From Actinomycetales bacterium (GTDB lineage: Bacteria; Actinomycetota; Actinomycetes; Actinomycetales; Cellulomonadaceae): 64,000 bases of DNA. The stretch spans positions 186,001 to 250,000 of the forward strand of contig JAHLLI010000005.1 of NCBI GenBank assembly GCA_020444245.1. Direction: 5' to 3'. Below the pieces are notes generated by a model that made no database searches, was not told the origin of the DNA, and saw only the letters and a list, made by a program, of their open reading frames with translations. The translations under genes were made by a program, and so were the position numbers. Positions 40,247 to 48,376 of this stretch are shown in pieces (position 1 is the stretch's first letter; each line of letters begins with the position of its first letter).

Positions 40247-40265
40247 GTGACGGACAGGCACTGGA

Positions 40266-40279
40266 TGGGACCGGTCTCA
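40266..40279. promoter_or_regulatory. LacI-family operator O2
   Basis: TGGGACCGGTCTCA is the inverse-oriented second copy of the motif at 40233, with 12 of 14 bases palindromic. It is the better conserved of the two. The TGGGA/TCCCA ends match the style of CebR sites, though the centre differs from the classical form. Confidence 0.65.
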
Positions 40280-40407
40280 GGCGATAGGCCCACGGTGCCC
40301 GCCCGCCCTGGTCGGTGTCAATTCCCGTGATCGGACTGTGACAACCGGTCTTCGCCGTGGAATGTGCCCCGAAGTCCTAGATCACGCCGCGGGGTGCCCC
40401 CCAGACT

Positions 40408-40421
40408 TGGTGCATGCACCA
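40408..40421. promoter_or_regulatory. Palindrome across the regulator start codon
   Basis: TGGTGCATGCACCA is a perfect 14-bp palindrome whose centre is the ATG of the SufR-like regulator gene at 40414. A site at this position would let the regulator block its own transcription. It may also be chance, since the sequence is partly coding (Met-His-Gln). Confidence 0.4.
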
Positions 40422-41058
40422 GGGTTGGGACGAGCACCAGGCGCTCGCGTCGCGCAGTCGCGCCGCGCTCCTCGAGGTGCTGCGGGACGACGGCGGTGCG
40501 CTGGGTGTCGAGGAGCTGGCCGACGCGGTGGGGCTCCACGTCAACACGACGCGCGAGCACCTGGACCGGCTGGTCGGGGCGGGACTGGTCGCGCGTGCTC
40601 CGGAGCACCGGACCACCCGAGGCCGTCCTCGGATCCTGTACCGCCGCCGCGAGCCGGTGGGCGCGCGGGTGCGCGCGGTGATGGACGAGGTGCTCCTGGC
40701 CGGCTACGGCGAGGCGATGGACTCCCCGGAGGAGGCCGCGAACCGCGCCGGGCGCGAGGCCGCGGACCGGTTGACCCGCGAGCAGCCGCCGGAGCGCGCG
40801 CAGAGCCCCGCCGAGGCGCGTCGGATCTTCAAGGCCGAGCTGGACCGGCTCGGCTTCGCGCCCAAGGACGAGGGCGACGACCTGCGGCTGTGCCACTGCC
40901 CGGTCGAGTCGCTGGCCAGGGCGCGTTCGGAGGTCGTCTGCGCGGCGCACCGCGGCATGATGGCCGGCCTCCTCGACCGGATCGGGGAGCTCGAGCTCGC
41001 CGAGACGACGCCGCTGCAGGACGGCGAGACCTGCGTCCTGCGCCTCGTCACGCCCTGA
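40414..41058 (+). CDS. SufR-like iron-sulfur HTH regulator
   Basis: The 214-residue protein has an N-terminal winged helix (LLEVLRDDGGALGVEELAD, HVNTTREHLDRL) and a C-terminal Cys-containing domain with LCHCPVESLARARSEVVC (C160, C162, C176) and a later C207. This HCP...VC pattern is that of SufR-type regulators, which bind an Fe-S cluster and control iron-sulfur assembly or stress genes. No suf genes lie in the window. A palindrome overlaps the start codon. An alternative reading is a general ArsR/DeoR-like regulator with a metal site. Confidence 0.75.
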   Translation: MHQGWDEHQALASRSRAALLEVLRDDGGALGVEELADAVGLHVNTTREHLDRLVGAGLVARAPEHRTTRGRPRILYRRREPVGARVRAVMDEVLLAGYGEAMDSPEEAANRAGREAADRLTREQPPERAQSPAEARRIFKAELDRLGFAPKDEGDDLRLCHCPVESLARARSEVVCAAHRGMMAGLLDRIGELELAETTPLQDGETCVLRLVTP

Positions 41059-41092
41059 GCCCGGGGCGGCGGCGCGAACGCCGAGCGCCCGC

Positions 41093-41668
41093 TCAGAGGT
41101 AGGCGGCCGGGTCGAACTCCTCCAGCGGGATGATCCGCACGCGCGGCAGGCGGACGGTGAACGCGTGTACGTCGTGCTCCAGGTCGAACACCTCGAGCCC
41201 GCGGTCGGTCAGCGCCCGCAACGCCGAGGAGATGAGCTCGGTGAAGGCCAGCAGACCGACCCGCCGGGTGCCCACCAGCGCGCCGAGGTGCGGGGCGAAG
41301 TCGCCGTCATGGCTGGCCAGCAGCACGTCGCCGGGCCGGTCGGCGAGCGCCTCGAGAGTGCGCTGGATGCCGACGTCGACCACCTTGACGTCCGCGTCCG
41401 CCGACGACAGCGGCACGGGCTGGAACCCGATCGCGAGCAGGGCCTGGACGAACGGCATCGGCAGCGTGCCGTTCGAGGCGTTGAGGAAGAACAGCCCGCG
41501 CACGTCGTCGGCGCCCCACGCGGCGCGCGCGTGGTCGAGCACCCGCTCCCAGCGAGGCCGCTGCTCGGGCGCCGGTCGCGCACCCAGGATCGAGCCGCCG
41601 AGCGTCGCGTCGATGTTCTCGCCGTCGACGAGCAGGTAGGTGGGGCGCGGGGCGGCGTCGGTGCTCAC
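41093..41668 (-). CDS. NYN-domain (PIN-like) protein
   Basis: The 191-residue protein has the NYN-type acidic site: YLLVDGENIDATL near 15, SADADVKVVDVGI near 95, and LLASHDGDFAPHLGAL near 118-133. The four conserved Asp residues are those that bind metal in PIN/NYN ribonucleases. A role in RNA cleavage is predicted by family only. The GTG start at 41668 is preceded by a TACGCT box (41681-41676 on the minus strand) at 7 nt, which predicts a leaderless mRNA. Confidence 0.82.
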   Translation of the reverse strand: MSTDAAPRPTYLLVDGENIDATLGGSILGARPAPEQRPRWERVLDHARAAWGADDVRGLFFLNASNGTLPMPFVQALLAIGFQPVPLSSADADVKVVDVGIQRTLEALADRPGDVLLASHDGDFAPHLGALVGTRRVGLLAFTELISSALRALTDRGLEVFDLEHDVHAFTVRLPRVRIIPLEEFDPAAYL

Positions 41669-41729
41669 GCTCGTGAGCGTACGCGGCGGGCCGGCTCGCG
41701 GGGGCCCGCCCGCCGCCTGCCGGCCTCGT

Positions 41730-43037
41730 CTAGGGGTACAGCCCTCGGATCCGGTGCGCGTCGGCCACCCGTCGGACGCTGAGCAGCAGGGCGCCATCGC
41801 GCAGCGACACGTGCTCGCGCCGCGCCATCTCGGACACCTCCGCGTAGGCGTGCGCCATCCGTTCGGCGAGCTTCTGCTCGATCTCCGCCTCGGTCCACCA
41901 GTAGGCCTGCTGGGCCTGGACCCACTCGAAGTAGGACACCACCACGCCGCCGGCGTTGGCGAGGATGTCGGGCACCACGGTCACGCCACGCTCGGTGAGC
42001 AGCGCATCGGCCTCGCCCGTGGTCGGGCCGTTCGCGCCCTCGACCACCCAGCGCGCCTTGACGTCCGCGGCGTTGTCGGCGGTGAGCACGTGCTCCACCG
42101 CGGCCGGCACCAGCACGTCGACGTCCAGGGTCAGCAGCTCGTCGTTGGTGATCGGGTCCCCGCCGTCGAAGCCCACCACGGTGCCGCTGGCCGCCACGTA
42201 CTCGCGCAGCCGTGGCATGTCCAGGCCGCCGGGGCGGTAGATCGCGCCGTTCTCGTCGCTGACCGCCTCGACGCGGGCGCCGGCGTCGGCGTACATCGTC
42301 GCTGCGGGGCCACCGACCTTGCCGAAGCCCTGGACCGCGACGCGCACGTCGTGCAGCTCGTGCCCGGCCTCGTGCAGCGCCGCCCGGGTCGCGTGCACGA
42401 CACCGCGGGACGTCGCGGTCGCGCGGCCGAGCGAGCCGCCGACCTCCAGGGGCTTGCCGGTGACCACCGCCGGGATGGTGTGGCCGCGGTTGACCGAGTA
42501 GGTGTCCATCACCCAGGCCATCGTGCGCTCGTCGGTGCCGATGTCGGGCGCCATGATGTCGTGCTCCGGGCCGATCATCGGCATGATCTCGCTGGTGTAG
42601 CGCCGGGTGACGCGCTCGAGCTCGGACGAGGTGTAGCCGCGCGGGTCGATGGCGACGCCGCCCTTCGCCCCGCCGTAGGGGAGCTCGACCACGGCGCACT
42701 TCCAGGTCATCCACATCGCCAGGGCCCGGACCTCGTCGATGTCGACCGCCGGGTGGTACCGCAGGCCTCCCTTGCCCGGACCGCGCGAGATGTTGTGCTG
42801 CACGCGGTACCCGTGGAAGAGCTCGGTGGTGCCGTCGTCGCGCCGCAGCGGGATCGCGACGTGGATCTCACGGCGCGGCGCGGCCAGCATCGCGTGCATC
42901 CCCGGGTCGTACCCGAGCCGGCGGATCGCTCCGTCGAGCTGGCCGAGCGCGGTGCCCAGCGGGCCGTCGGACGGGGTGGTGTCGGCGGGCACCGGCGGGG
43001 TCGTGATGGTGGGGTCGGGGACGGTCGGGTCGGACAT
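41730..43037 (-). CDS. gdhA: Glutamate dehydrogenase
   Basis: The 435-residue protein matches hexameric Glu/Leu/Phe/Val dehydrogenases. It has the substrate-site GPGKGGLRYHP near 90, the catalytic Lys in PYGGAKGGV near 128, and the dinucleotide-binding VAVQGFGKVGGPAA near 230. It interconverts glutamate with 2-oxoglutarate and ammonia. Residues 1-30 are a Pro/Thr-rich extension not typical of the family. Coenzyme preference (NAD or NADP) cannot be fixed by eye. Confidence 0.9.
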   Translation of the reverse strand: MSDPTVPDPTITTPPVPADTTPSDGPLGTALGQLDGAIRRLGYDPGMHAMLAAPRREIHVAIPLRRDDGTTELFHGYRVQHNISRGPGKGGLRYHPAVDIDEVRALAMWMTWKCAVVELPYGGAKGGVAIDPRGYTSSELERVTRRYTSEIMPMIGPEHDIMAPDIGTDERTMAWVMDTYSVNRGHTIPAVVTGKPLEVGGSLGRATATSRGVVHATRAALHEAGHELHDVRVAVQGFGKVGGPAATMYADAGARVEAVSDENGAIYRPGGLDMPRLREYVAASGTVVGFDGGDPITNDELLTLDVDVLVPAAVEHVLTADNAADVKARWVVEGANGPTTGEADALLTERGVTVVPDILANAGGVVVSYFEWVQAQQAYWWTEAEIEQKLAERMAHAYAEVSEMARREHVSLRDGALLLSVRRVADAHRIRGLYP

Positions 43038-43433
43038 CGTGCTCCCAGGTTTCGGGCGTCGTCGGCCGGAGGTGGTCGTGCCGAGGTCGTCGGCTGAGCC
43101 CACTGTGGCACCACGCTGCGCGTCGTGCAGGTCCGGCGCACCGCGCGCCGTCGGCGGACCGCCGAACCGCGCCCGCCGGGACCGTCGCGGTGGGAGACTG
43201 GAACGTCCCACGTGCGAGGTGTCGACCATGGGGGAGCAGGGGAAGCGAACTCGACACCCGCCCCGAGCCGTTGCCGGGCGAGTGCCCTGGGCGACCGACG
43301 CCCCCTGCCTCCGTGAGCCACGTGGTCCCTGACCCAGGTCGTCCGGCCGCCGACGGCTGCCGGCCGTCGCCGGCCGCGGCGCGCGTCCCTCGGTCCGTAG
43401 GGGCGCGGGGCTCAACCGGAAGGATGGCAAGCG
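43038..43433. other. 396-bp divergent intergenic region
   Basis: This stretch separates gdhA (minus) from the secreted-protein gene (plus). It contains an inverted pair GTGGGA (43190-43195)/TCCCAC (43206-43211) and several short GC-rich palindromes, but no convincing gene, RNA or clear promoter beyond a possible TAGGGG box (43398-43403) before the secreted-protein gene. Confidence 0.5.
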
Positions 43434-43958
43434 ATGAGACGCACGTTCGCGCTGCTCCTCGCCCTGGCACTGCTCGGTTCGGTCGCGCCGGCCGCGTCGG
43501 CGGCGCCCCACCACGTCACGGGTGCGATGGAGCTCCAGTTCAACCTGTGCTGGCCCGGACCTCAGGAGGAGGTCGCCGACTGGGTCGGCACGATCACGAT
43601 CGACGAGACCGAGTACGGCATGGCGTTCTTCAACATCGGGACCGGCAGGCCGCACGACACGGTGCACGGCAACGTCACGCCGTACGAGGAGATCTGGGTG
43701 ATCTACGAGTCGCTCGACGCCACGTTCGACGACGCCGGGTGCCTGGCCGAGTTCACCCCGGGCCCGGTCCTGCTCAGCGGTGACGACCGGGGCGTCGCCA
43801 CCCTGGTCAACGGCAAGTACCGGATGAACGGGACCGTCGAGGTCGCCGCGGGGGACTTCGCGTTCCTGCTCGGTCGCCCCGTGCACATGAGCGGCACGAT
43901 CGTGCTGACCGACACAGGCGCCCCGCTGTACGCGCCGGGGACCTGGCGCACGTCCTGA
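43434..43958 (+). CDS. Secreted protein of unknown function
   Basis: The 174-residue protein has a clear Sec signal peptide (RRTFALLLALALLGSVAP, cleavage likely after ASA) followed by a beta-rich domain of about 145 residues with two cysteines (in NLCWPG and AGCLAEF) that could form a disulfide bridge. I recognise no family. The mature part has alternating strands such as WVGTITIDETEYGMAFF and GTIVLTDTGAPLY, suggesting a small beta-barrel or lipocalin-like fold. GGAAGGA precedes the ATG. Confidence 0.75.
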   Translation: MRRTFALLLALALLGSVAPAASAAPHHVTGAMELQFNLCWPGPQEEVADWVGTITIDETEYGMAFFNIGTGRPHDTVHGNVTPYEEIWVIYESLDATFDDAGCLAEFTPGPVLLSGDDRGVATLVNGKYRMNGTVEVAAGDFAFLLGRPVHMSGTIVLTDTGAPLYAPGTWRTS

Positions 43959-44064
43959 CCGTCGCGCGGCGGGTGCGGGCGCGTGACCCTGCGCCCGCCG
44001 CAGCTGCGACCGAGCACTGGGACGCCGGTGTTCGCGTGTCGGAGCCGCGGCCTAGCCTCGCGCC

Positions 44065-45030
44065 ATGACGGATGCCATCACCGCCTCCGGGCTGGTCAAG
44101 CGATACGGCGACGTGGTCGCCCTGGCGGGCGTCGACCTGTCGGTCCCCTCGGGGACGGTGCTGGGGCTGCTCGGGCCCAACGGCGCAGGCAAGACCACCG
44201 TGGTGCGGATCCTGTCCACCCTGCTGCGCCCGGACCGCGGGAGCGCGACCGTCGCGGGGGTGGACGTGCTCGCCGACCCGCGCGAGGTGCGGCGCCGGAT
44301 CGGCCTGTCCGGCCAGTACGCCGCGGTGGACGAGTACCTGACGGGGTTCGAGAACCTCCAGATGATCGGGCGGCTGTACCACCTGGGTCGGCCCAGAGCG
44401 CGCGAGCGGGCTCGTGAGCTGCTGGCCGCGTTCCGCCTCGAGGACGCGGCGGACCGCCCGGCCAGGACGTACTCCGGCGGCATGCGTCGGCGCCTGGACC
44501 TGGCCGGAGCGCTGGTCGCCAACCCGCCGGTGCTGTTCCTCGACGAGCCGACCACCGGGCTGGACCCGCGCTCGCGGATCGAGATGTGGGAGGTGATCCA
44601 GAACCTGGTGAAGGCGGGGACGACGCTGCTGCTCACCACGCAGTACCTCGAGGAGGCCGACGTGCTCGCGGACACCATCGTGGTGATCGACCACGGCCGG
44701 GTGATCGCCCGCGGCACCGCGGACGAGCTCAAGGCCCAGGTGGGCGGGGAGCGGCTCGAGGTGACCGTGAGCGACGGCGACCGACTGGCCGACGCGGTGG
44801 ACGTGCTGGCGCCGGTCGCCGCGGGGGAGGCGTCCACGGAGCCGCACCGCAGGGCCATGACCCTGCCCGTGGTCGGGGGCGCGTCGGCGCTGGTCGACGC
44901 GCTGCGCAGGCTGGACGCCGCGGGCATCGAGGTCGATGACGTGGGGCTGCGTCGCCCCACCCTGGACGACGTGTTCCTCACCCTCACCGGCCGCCCGGCG
45001 GAGGACGCCGACGACCAGGAGGTGGCGTGA
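44065..45030 (+). CDS. ABC transporter ATP-binding protein (DrrA type)
   Basis: The 321-residue protein has Walker A LLGPNGAGKTTVVRIL near 36, the ABC signature YSGGMRRRLDLAGAL near 137, Walker B VLFLDEPTTGLDPRSR near 155, and the C-terminal domain of daunorubicin-resistance-type ATPases. It pairs with the permease encoded next to export an antibiotic or lipid; the substrate is unknown. TAGCCT at 44053-44058, six nt before the ATG, predicts a leaderless mRNA. Confidence 0.9.
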   Translation: MTDAITASGLVKRYGDVVALAGVDLSVPSGTVLGLLGPNGAGKTTVVRILSTLLRPDRGSATVAGVDVLADPREVRRRIGLSGQYAAVDEYLTGFENLQMIGRLYHLGRPRARERARELLAAFRLEDAADRPARTYSGGMRRRLDLAGALVANPPVLFLDEPTTGLDPRSRIEMWEVIQNLVKAGTTLLLTTQYLEEADVLADTIVVIDHGRVIARGTADELKAQVGGERLEVTVSDGDRLADAVDVLAPVAAGEASTEPHRRAMTLPVVGGASALVDALRRLDAAGIEVDDVGLRRPTLDDVFLTLTGRPAEDADDQEVA

Positions 45031-45851
45031 TGCGTGTGCCCAGCGTGCTCGCCGACGCCGACGTGGTGGCGCGGCGCAACATCACCAAGATCAAGCGGGT
45101 CCCGGACCTGCTGGTCTTCACGACGCTGCAGCCGATCATGTTCGTGCTGCTGTTCTCGTACGTGTTCGGCGGCGCGATCGGATCGGCGCTCGGCAGCGGG
45201 TCGGGGGCAGGCGAGGCCTACCGCGAGTTCCTCATGGCGGGGATCTTCGCCCAGACCGTGATCTTCGGTGCCACGATCACCGGGTCGGCCCTGGCCGAGG
45301 ACGTCAAGAAGGGGATCATCGACCGGTTCCGATCCCTGCCGATGGCGCCCTCGGCGGTGCTCGCGGGGCGGACGCTGTCCGACGTGGTCAACAACGTGAT
45401 CGTGCTGGTCGTGATGTCGCTCACCGGGCTGGCGGTCGGGTGGCGCATCCGGTCCGGCTTCGTCGACGCGGTGATCGGCTATGTGGTGCTCCTGGCGTTC
45501 GCGTACGCGGTGTCCTGGATCATGGCCTGGGTCGGGATGCTGGTGCGCAGCCCGGAGGTGTTCAACAACGCCTCGTTCATCGTGATCTTCCCGTTGACGT
45601 TCATCGCGATCACGTTCGTGCCGCTGGACACCCTGCCTGCGCCGCTGCAGCGCTTCGCCGAGTGGAACCCGGTCTCGTCGGTGACGCAGGCCGCGCGCGA
45701 GCAGTTCGGGAACGTGATCCCCGGCACGCCGGAGCCGGCCGCCTGGCCGCTGCAGAACCCCGTGCTCTACACCCTGCTGTGGGCCGTGGTGATCCTGGCG
45801 GTGTTCATCCCGCTGGCCAACCTGCAGTACCGGCGGTCGACCAGCCGGTGA
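45030..45851 (+). CDS. ABC transporter permease (DrrB/ABC-2 type)
   Basis: The 273-residue protein has six membrane helices of the ABC-2 type with RNITKIKRVPDLLVFTTLQP at the start, FGGAIGSAL in the first loop and FRSLPMAPSAVLAGRTLSD in the conserved middle loop. It is the membrane part of the DrrAB-like exporter. ATG 45030 is chosen because AGGAGG (45017-45022) is 7 nt away and it forms TGATG with the ATPase stop; GTG 45027 is an alternative. Confidence 0.88.
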   Translation: MRVPSVLADADVVARRNITKIKRVPDLLVFTTLQPIMFVLLFSYVFGGAIGSALGSGSGAGEAYREFLMAGIFAQTVIFGATITGSALAEDVKKGIIDRFRSLPMAPSAVLAGRTLSDVVNNVIVLVVMSLTGLAVGWRIRSGFVDAVIGYVVLLAFAYAVSWIMAWVGMLVRSPEVFNNASFIVIFPLTFIAITFVPLDTLPAPLQRFAEWNPVSSVTQAAREQFGNVIPGTPEPAAWPLQNPVLYTLLWAVVILAVFIPLANLQYRRSTSR

Positions 45852-45876
45852 GCGCCGTGGGGTGCCACGTGGTCGG

Positions 45877-46968
45877 TCAACCGGTGTACTCGAAGTGCCA
45901 GTACTCCGGGTTGCCCTTCTCCGTCGCCGCAGGGCACACCCAGCCGTAGTCGGGACCGTGCGCGACGAGCCACTCGTAGCGGGCGCTGCCGAAGTCGTAG
46001 GCCTTCCACTCGTAGGTGTCGATCGCCAGGCCGAGCCCGTGGTTGGAGGTGCCCGGCGTCGCCGCGAGGCCGCCGAACAGCTGCTTGGCGCGGACCTGGT
46101 CGTCGTAGGAGCGGTAGGACAGGTCGATCGCGATGTTCTCGCCGAACTCGGCCCGGAACGCGTCGTTGAGCCGGACCATCGCGGCTGCGGCGTCCGTGCG
46201 GAGCCACTGCTGGTAGCCCAGGGAGTTGGCGCACCACGACAGCGGGGTCATCGCCGACCGCGGCATGTGGCCGTTCGAGCCGTCGCCGTCCTCGGTGGGC
46301 ACCGACGTGTAGAGCGCCTTCGCGGGATCGCCGGTCGGAGCCTCGTACGAGGCCTTCCCGCCGCAGTCCGCGCCGGCACCGATGGTCCAGGTGCCGCTGG
46401 GCCTGCTCGCCTTGCGCTCCGCGGCGGCCTTGGCCTGCGCCGCCTGCCACGAGGCGTGCGCCGCCTCGACCGCGTCCGCCGCCGTGCCCAACGCTGCGTA
46501 CGAGGCGCTCAGAGCGCTCACCTGCTGGGCCTGCGGAGCTTCGGTCCCGGCGTCCAGGGCGCCCTGGGTGTCGGCCATCGCCGCTGCCAGGGCATCGCGC
46601 ACGCCGTTGTCGGCAACCTCGCCGTCGGTGTCGGCGAGCAGGGTCGTCGCGGCGTCGAGGCGGTCGGTGGCCAGGCGGGACGCGGTGCTCCACGCCAGGG
46701 CGAGGACGCCGGCCTCGGTGGCGGCGCGCTCCTGGGCCGCGGCCTCCTGCGCTGCGGCCGCTTGCGCCGCGGCCTCGGCGGCGGCGCGCTCCGCCTGCTG
46801 TGCCGAGGCTTCCTCGGCGGCGGCCTGCTCGGCCGCGTGGGCCCGGCCCGCCTCGGCGGCGCTCGCCCGGAGCTGGACGCCCACCAGGACGGTCACGAGG
46901 ACCGTGGCGAGCGCGGCGACGGCCATCGGCAGCCATCGTCTCTCGGCCCGGTGGGCGTGCTTGCTCAC
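45877..46968 (-). CDS. M15-family D-Ala-D-Ala carboxypeptidase, membrane anchored
   Basis: The 363-residue protein has one N-terminal membrane segment (about 12-32), a long Ala/Glu-rich coiled-coil region (about 38-185) and a C-terminal M15 peptidase domain with zinc ligands H310 and D317 (SNHGLGLAID) and H358 (YWHFEY). It should trim cell-wall peptides outside the membrane. The coiled coil probably sets the distance from the membrane or a partner. GTG 46968 is chosen as the start just before the basic residues and the anchor. Confidence 0.87.
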   Translation of the reverse strand: MSKHAHRAERRWLPMAVAALATVLVTVLVGVQLRASAAEAGRAHAAEQAAAEEASAQQAERAAAEAAAQAAAAQEAAAQERAATEAGVLALAWSTASRLATDRLDAATTLLADTDGEVADNGVRDALAAAMADTQGALDAGTEAPQAQQVSALSASYAALGTAADAVEAAHASWQAAQAKAAAERKASRPSGTWTIGAGADCGGKASYEAPTGDPAKALYTSVPTEDGDGSNGHMPRSAMTPLSWCANSLGYQQWLRTDAAAAMVRLNDAFRAEFGENIAIDLSYRSYDDQVRAKQLFGGLAATPGTSNHGLGLAIDTYEWKAYDFGSARYEWLVAHGPDYGWVCPAATEKGNPEYWHFEYTG

Positions 46969-47214
46969 CGATGGAGTGTCACAAGGGGAGGGCCCGGTTG
47001 TCGACCCGCCTGCGTCGTCCCGGCGACCCGGGACGGCGACGCGGCGGCCCGCGACGCCGCCCTCGGGCCTCTGGTCCCGGTCGAGCGTGCGCCGCGCCAC
47101 GCGCGCGGCACACGTGGGGTGCCGTCCGCGTGGCGCGGCGGGACCTGCGGCCCAAGACGTGGCCCGGACCGCGGGTGAGGCTGTAGGGGAGTCCGGAGCG
47201 AGGAGGTGTGTCGG

Positions 47215-47733
47215 GTGCGGGTCTTGGTGGCTGTCGCGTCTCGACACGGTGCCACGCGCGAGATCGGTGATGCCATCGCCGAGGTGCTCCAGGGCGACGG
47301 GTTCGACGTCGAGGTCGCGGATCCCGACGACGTCGACGACGTCGAGCCCTACGGCGCGGTCGTCCTCGGCTCCTCGGTGTACGTCGGCAGATGGGCCGCG
47401 GCTGCGCGCGCCTTCGTCGACCGGTTCGCCGGGCGGCTCGCGGACCGCCCGGTCTGGTTGTTCTCCTCCGGCCCGGTCGGTGACCCCCCGGCGCCGATGG
47501 GTGAACCCGAGGAGATCGCCTCGATCATCCGTCGGATGGGTGCCCGCGGGCACAAGACCTTCGCCGGCCGGCTCGACCGGTCCGGCCTGGCGCTGGCCGA
47601 GCGGGCCGTGGTCGCGCTGGTCCAGGCCGAGCAGGGTGACTTCCGTGCCTGGTCGGACGTCCAGGACTGGGCGGCGCGGATCGCGGAGGACCTGCACGCC
47701 GAGGAGATCCGCAAGCTCGGCTTCGTGACCTGA
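47215..47733 (+). CDS. Flavodoxin-domain protein (HemG-like)
   Basis: The 172-residue protein has the flavodoxin FMN site VAVASRHGATREIGDAIAEVL near the start, LGSSVYVGRW near 55 and FSSGPVGD near 80. Members include protoporphyrinogen oxidase HemG and other FMN electron carriers; no specific role is shown. The GTG at 47215 is chosen because a perfect AGGAGG (47201-47206) lies 8 nt upstream; the GTG at 47206 overlaps the ribosome site itself. Confidence 0.83.
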   Translation: MRVLVAVASRHGATREIGDAIAEVLQGDGFDVEVADPDDVDDVEPYGAVVLGSSVYVGRWAAAARAFVDRFAGRLADRPVWLFSSGPVGDPPAPMGEPEEIASIIRRMGARGHKTFAGRLDRSGLALAERAVVALVQAEQGDFRAWSDVQDWAARIAEDLHAEEIRKLGFVT

Positions 47734-47766
47734 TCGCGGCCGGGCGCGCTGCCGCGCCGGACGGTG

Positions 47767-48261
47767 TCAGTCGCGCGCGAGCCACTCGTGGGCTGCGCGT
47801 TCCTCGGCCGCCAGCGCCGCGAGCACCGCGTCCCGCATGGCTGTCTCGATCGCGGCCGCGAACAGCGGGATGGAGGCCTTGAGCTGGCCGTCGACGGCCA
47901 AGGTCGAGCTCGACGCGTCGCCGGTCAGGTGCAGGGTCCCGGTGAGCCGAGCCGGCACCCCGGTGACCTCGACCACGACGGTCCCGTGGCGACCGTCGGG
48001 CCCATCGGCCTCCCAGGCCTCGATCTGGCGCACCTCGAGGCTCGCGCCCACGAACGAGCGGAACTGGGCGGGGATCGATTCGGTCGGCATCTGGCGCCTG
48101 GTGGTCACCGTGAAGCCCTTGCCCGCGTCGCCGACGACGCCGGCGGTGTGTGACGCGGCGCCGGACGCGGCCACCTTCGTCCGGACGAACTCCTCGTCGG
48201 CCATCATCGCGGCAACGGTCGCCGGGTCGGCTGGGAACCTGGCCTCGGCCGTCACGTGCAC
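47767..48261 (-). CDS. DUF2505 family protein
   Basis: The 164-residue protein matches DUF2505 (SRPBCC/START-like fold): EARFPADPATVAAMMADEEFV at the start, FTVTTRRQMPTE and VVEVTGVPARLTGTL in the middle, and a C-terminal helix KASIPLFAAAIETAMRD. Family members bind hydrophobic ligands, but no function is established. The GTG start is assigned from the domain boundary. It is divergent from the PdtaS gene. Confidence 0.8.
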   Translation of the reverse strand: MHVTAEARFPADPATVAAMMADEEFVRTKVAASGAASHTAGVVGDAGKGFTVTTRRQMPTESIPAQFRSFVGASLEVRQIEAWEADGPDGRHGTVVVEVTGVPARLTGTLHLTGDASSSTLAVDGQLKASIPLFAAAIETAMRDAVLAALAAEERAAHEWLARD

Positions 48262-48376
48262 CGTGGACTCCTCGCTCGATCGGTGCTGAGAGGCTAACAG
48301 CAGTGCCGCGGGTTCCCGGGCGGGTAGCCCTCGCGCACGCGGCGACCCGGTGCGCGGACGCCCTAGGCTCCTTGGC

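Noticed and set aside
43190-43211. Inverted repeat GTGGGA-N10-TCCCAC
   Set aside because: A 6-bp repeat with a 10-bp gap is common in this composition and no matching site was seen elsewhere.
43229-43333. 34-codon frame starting MGEQGKRTRH in the gdhA upstream region
   Set aside because: There is no ribosome site, the composition is Arg/Pro-rich as in random GC-rich DNA, and no other support was seen.
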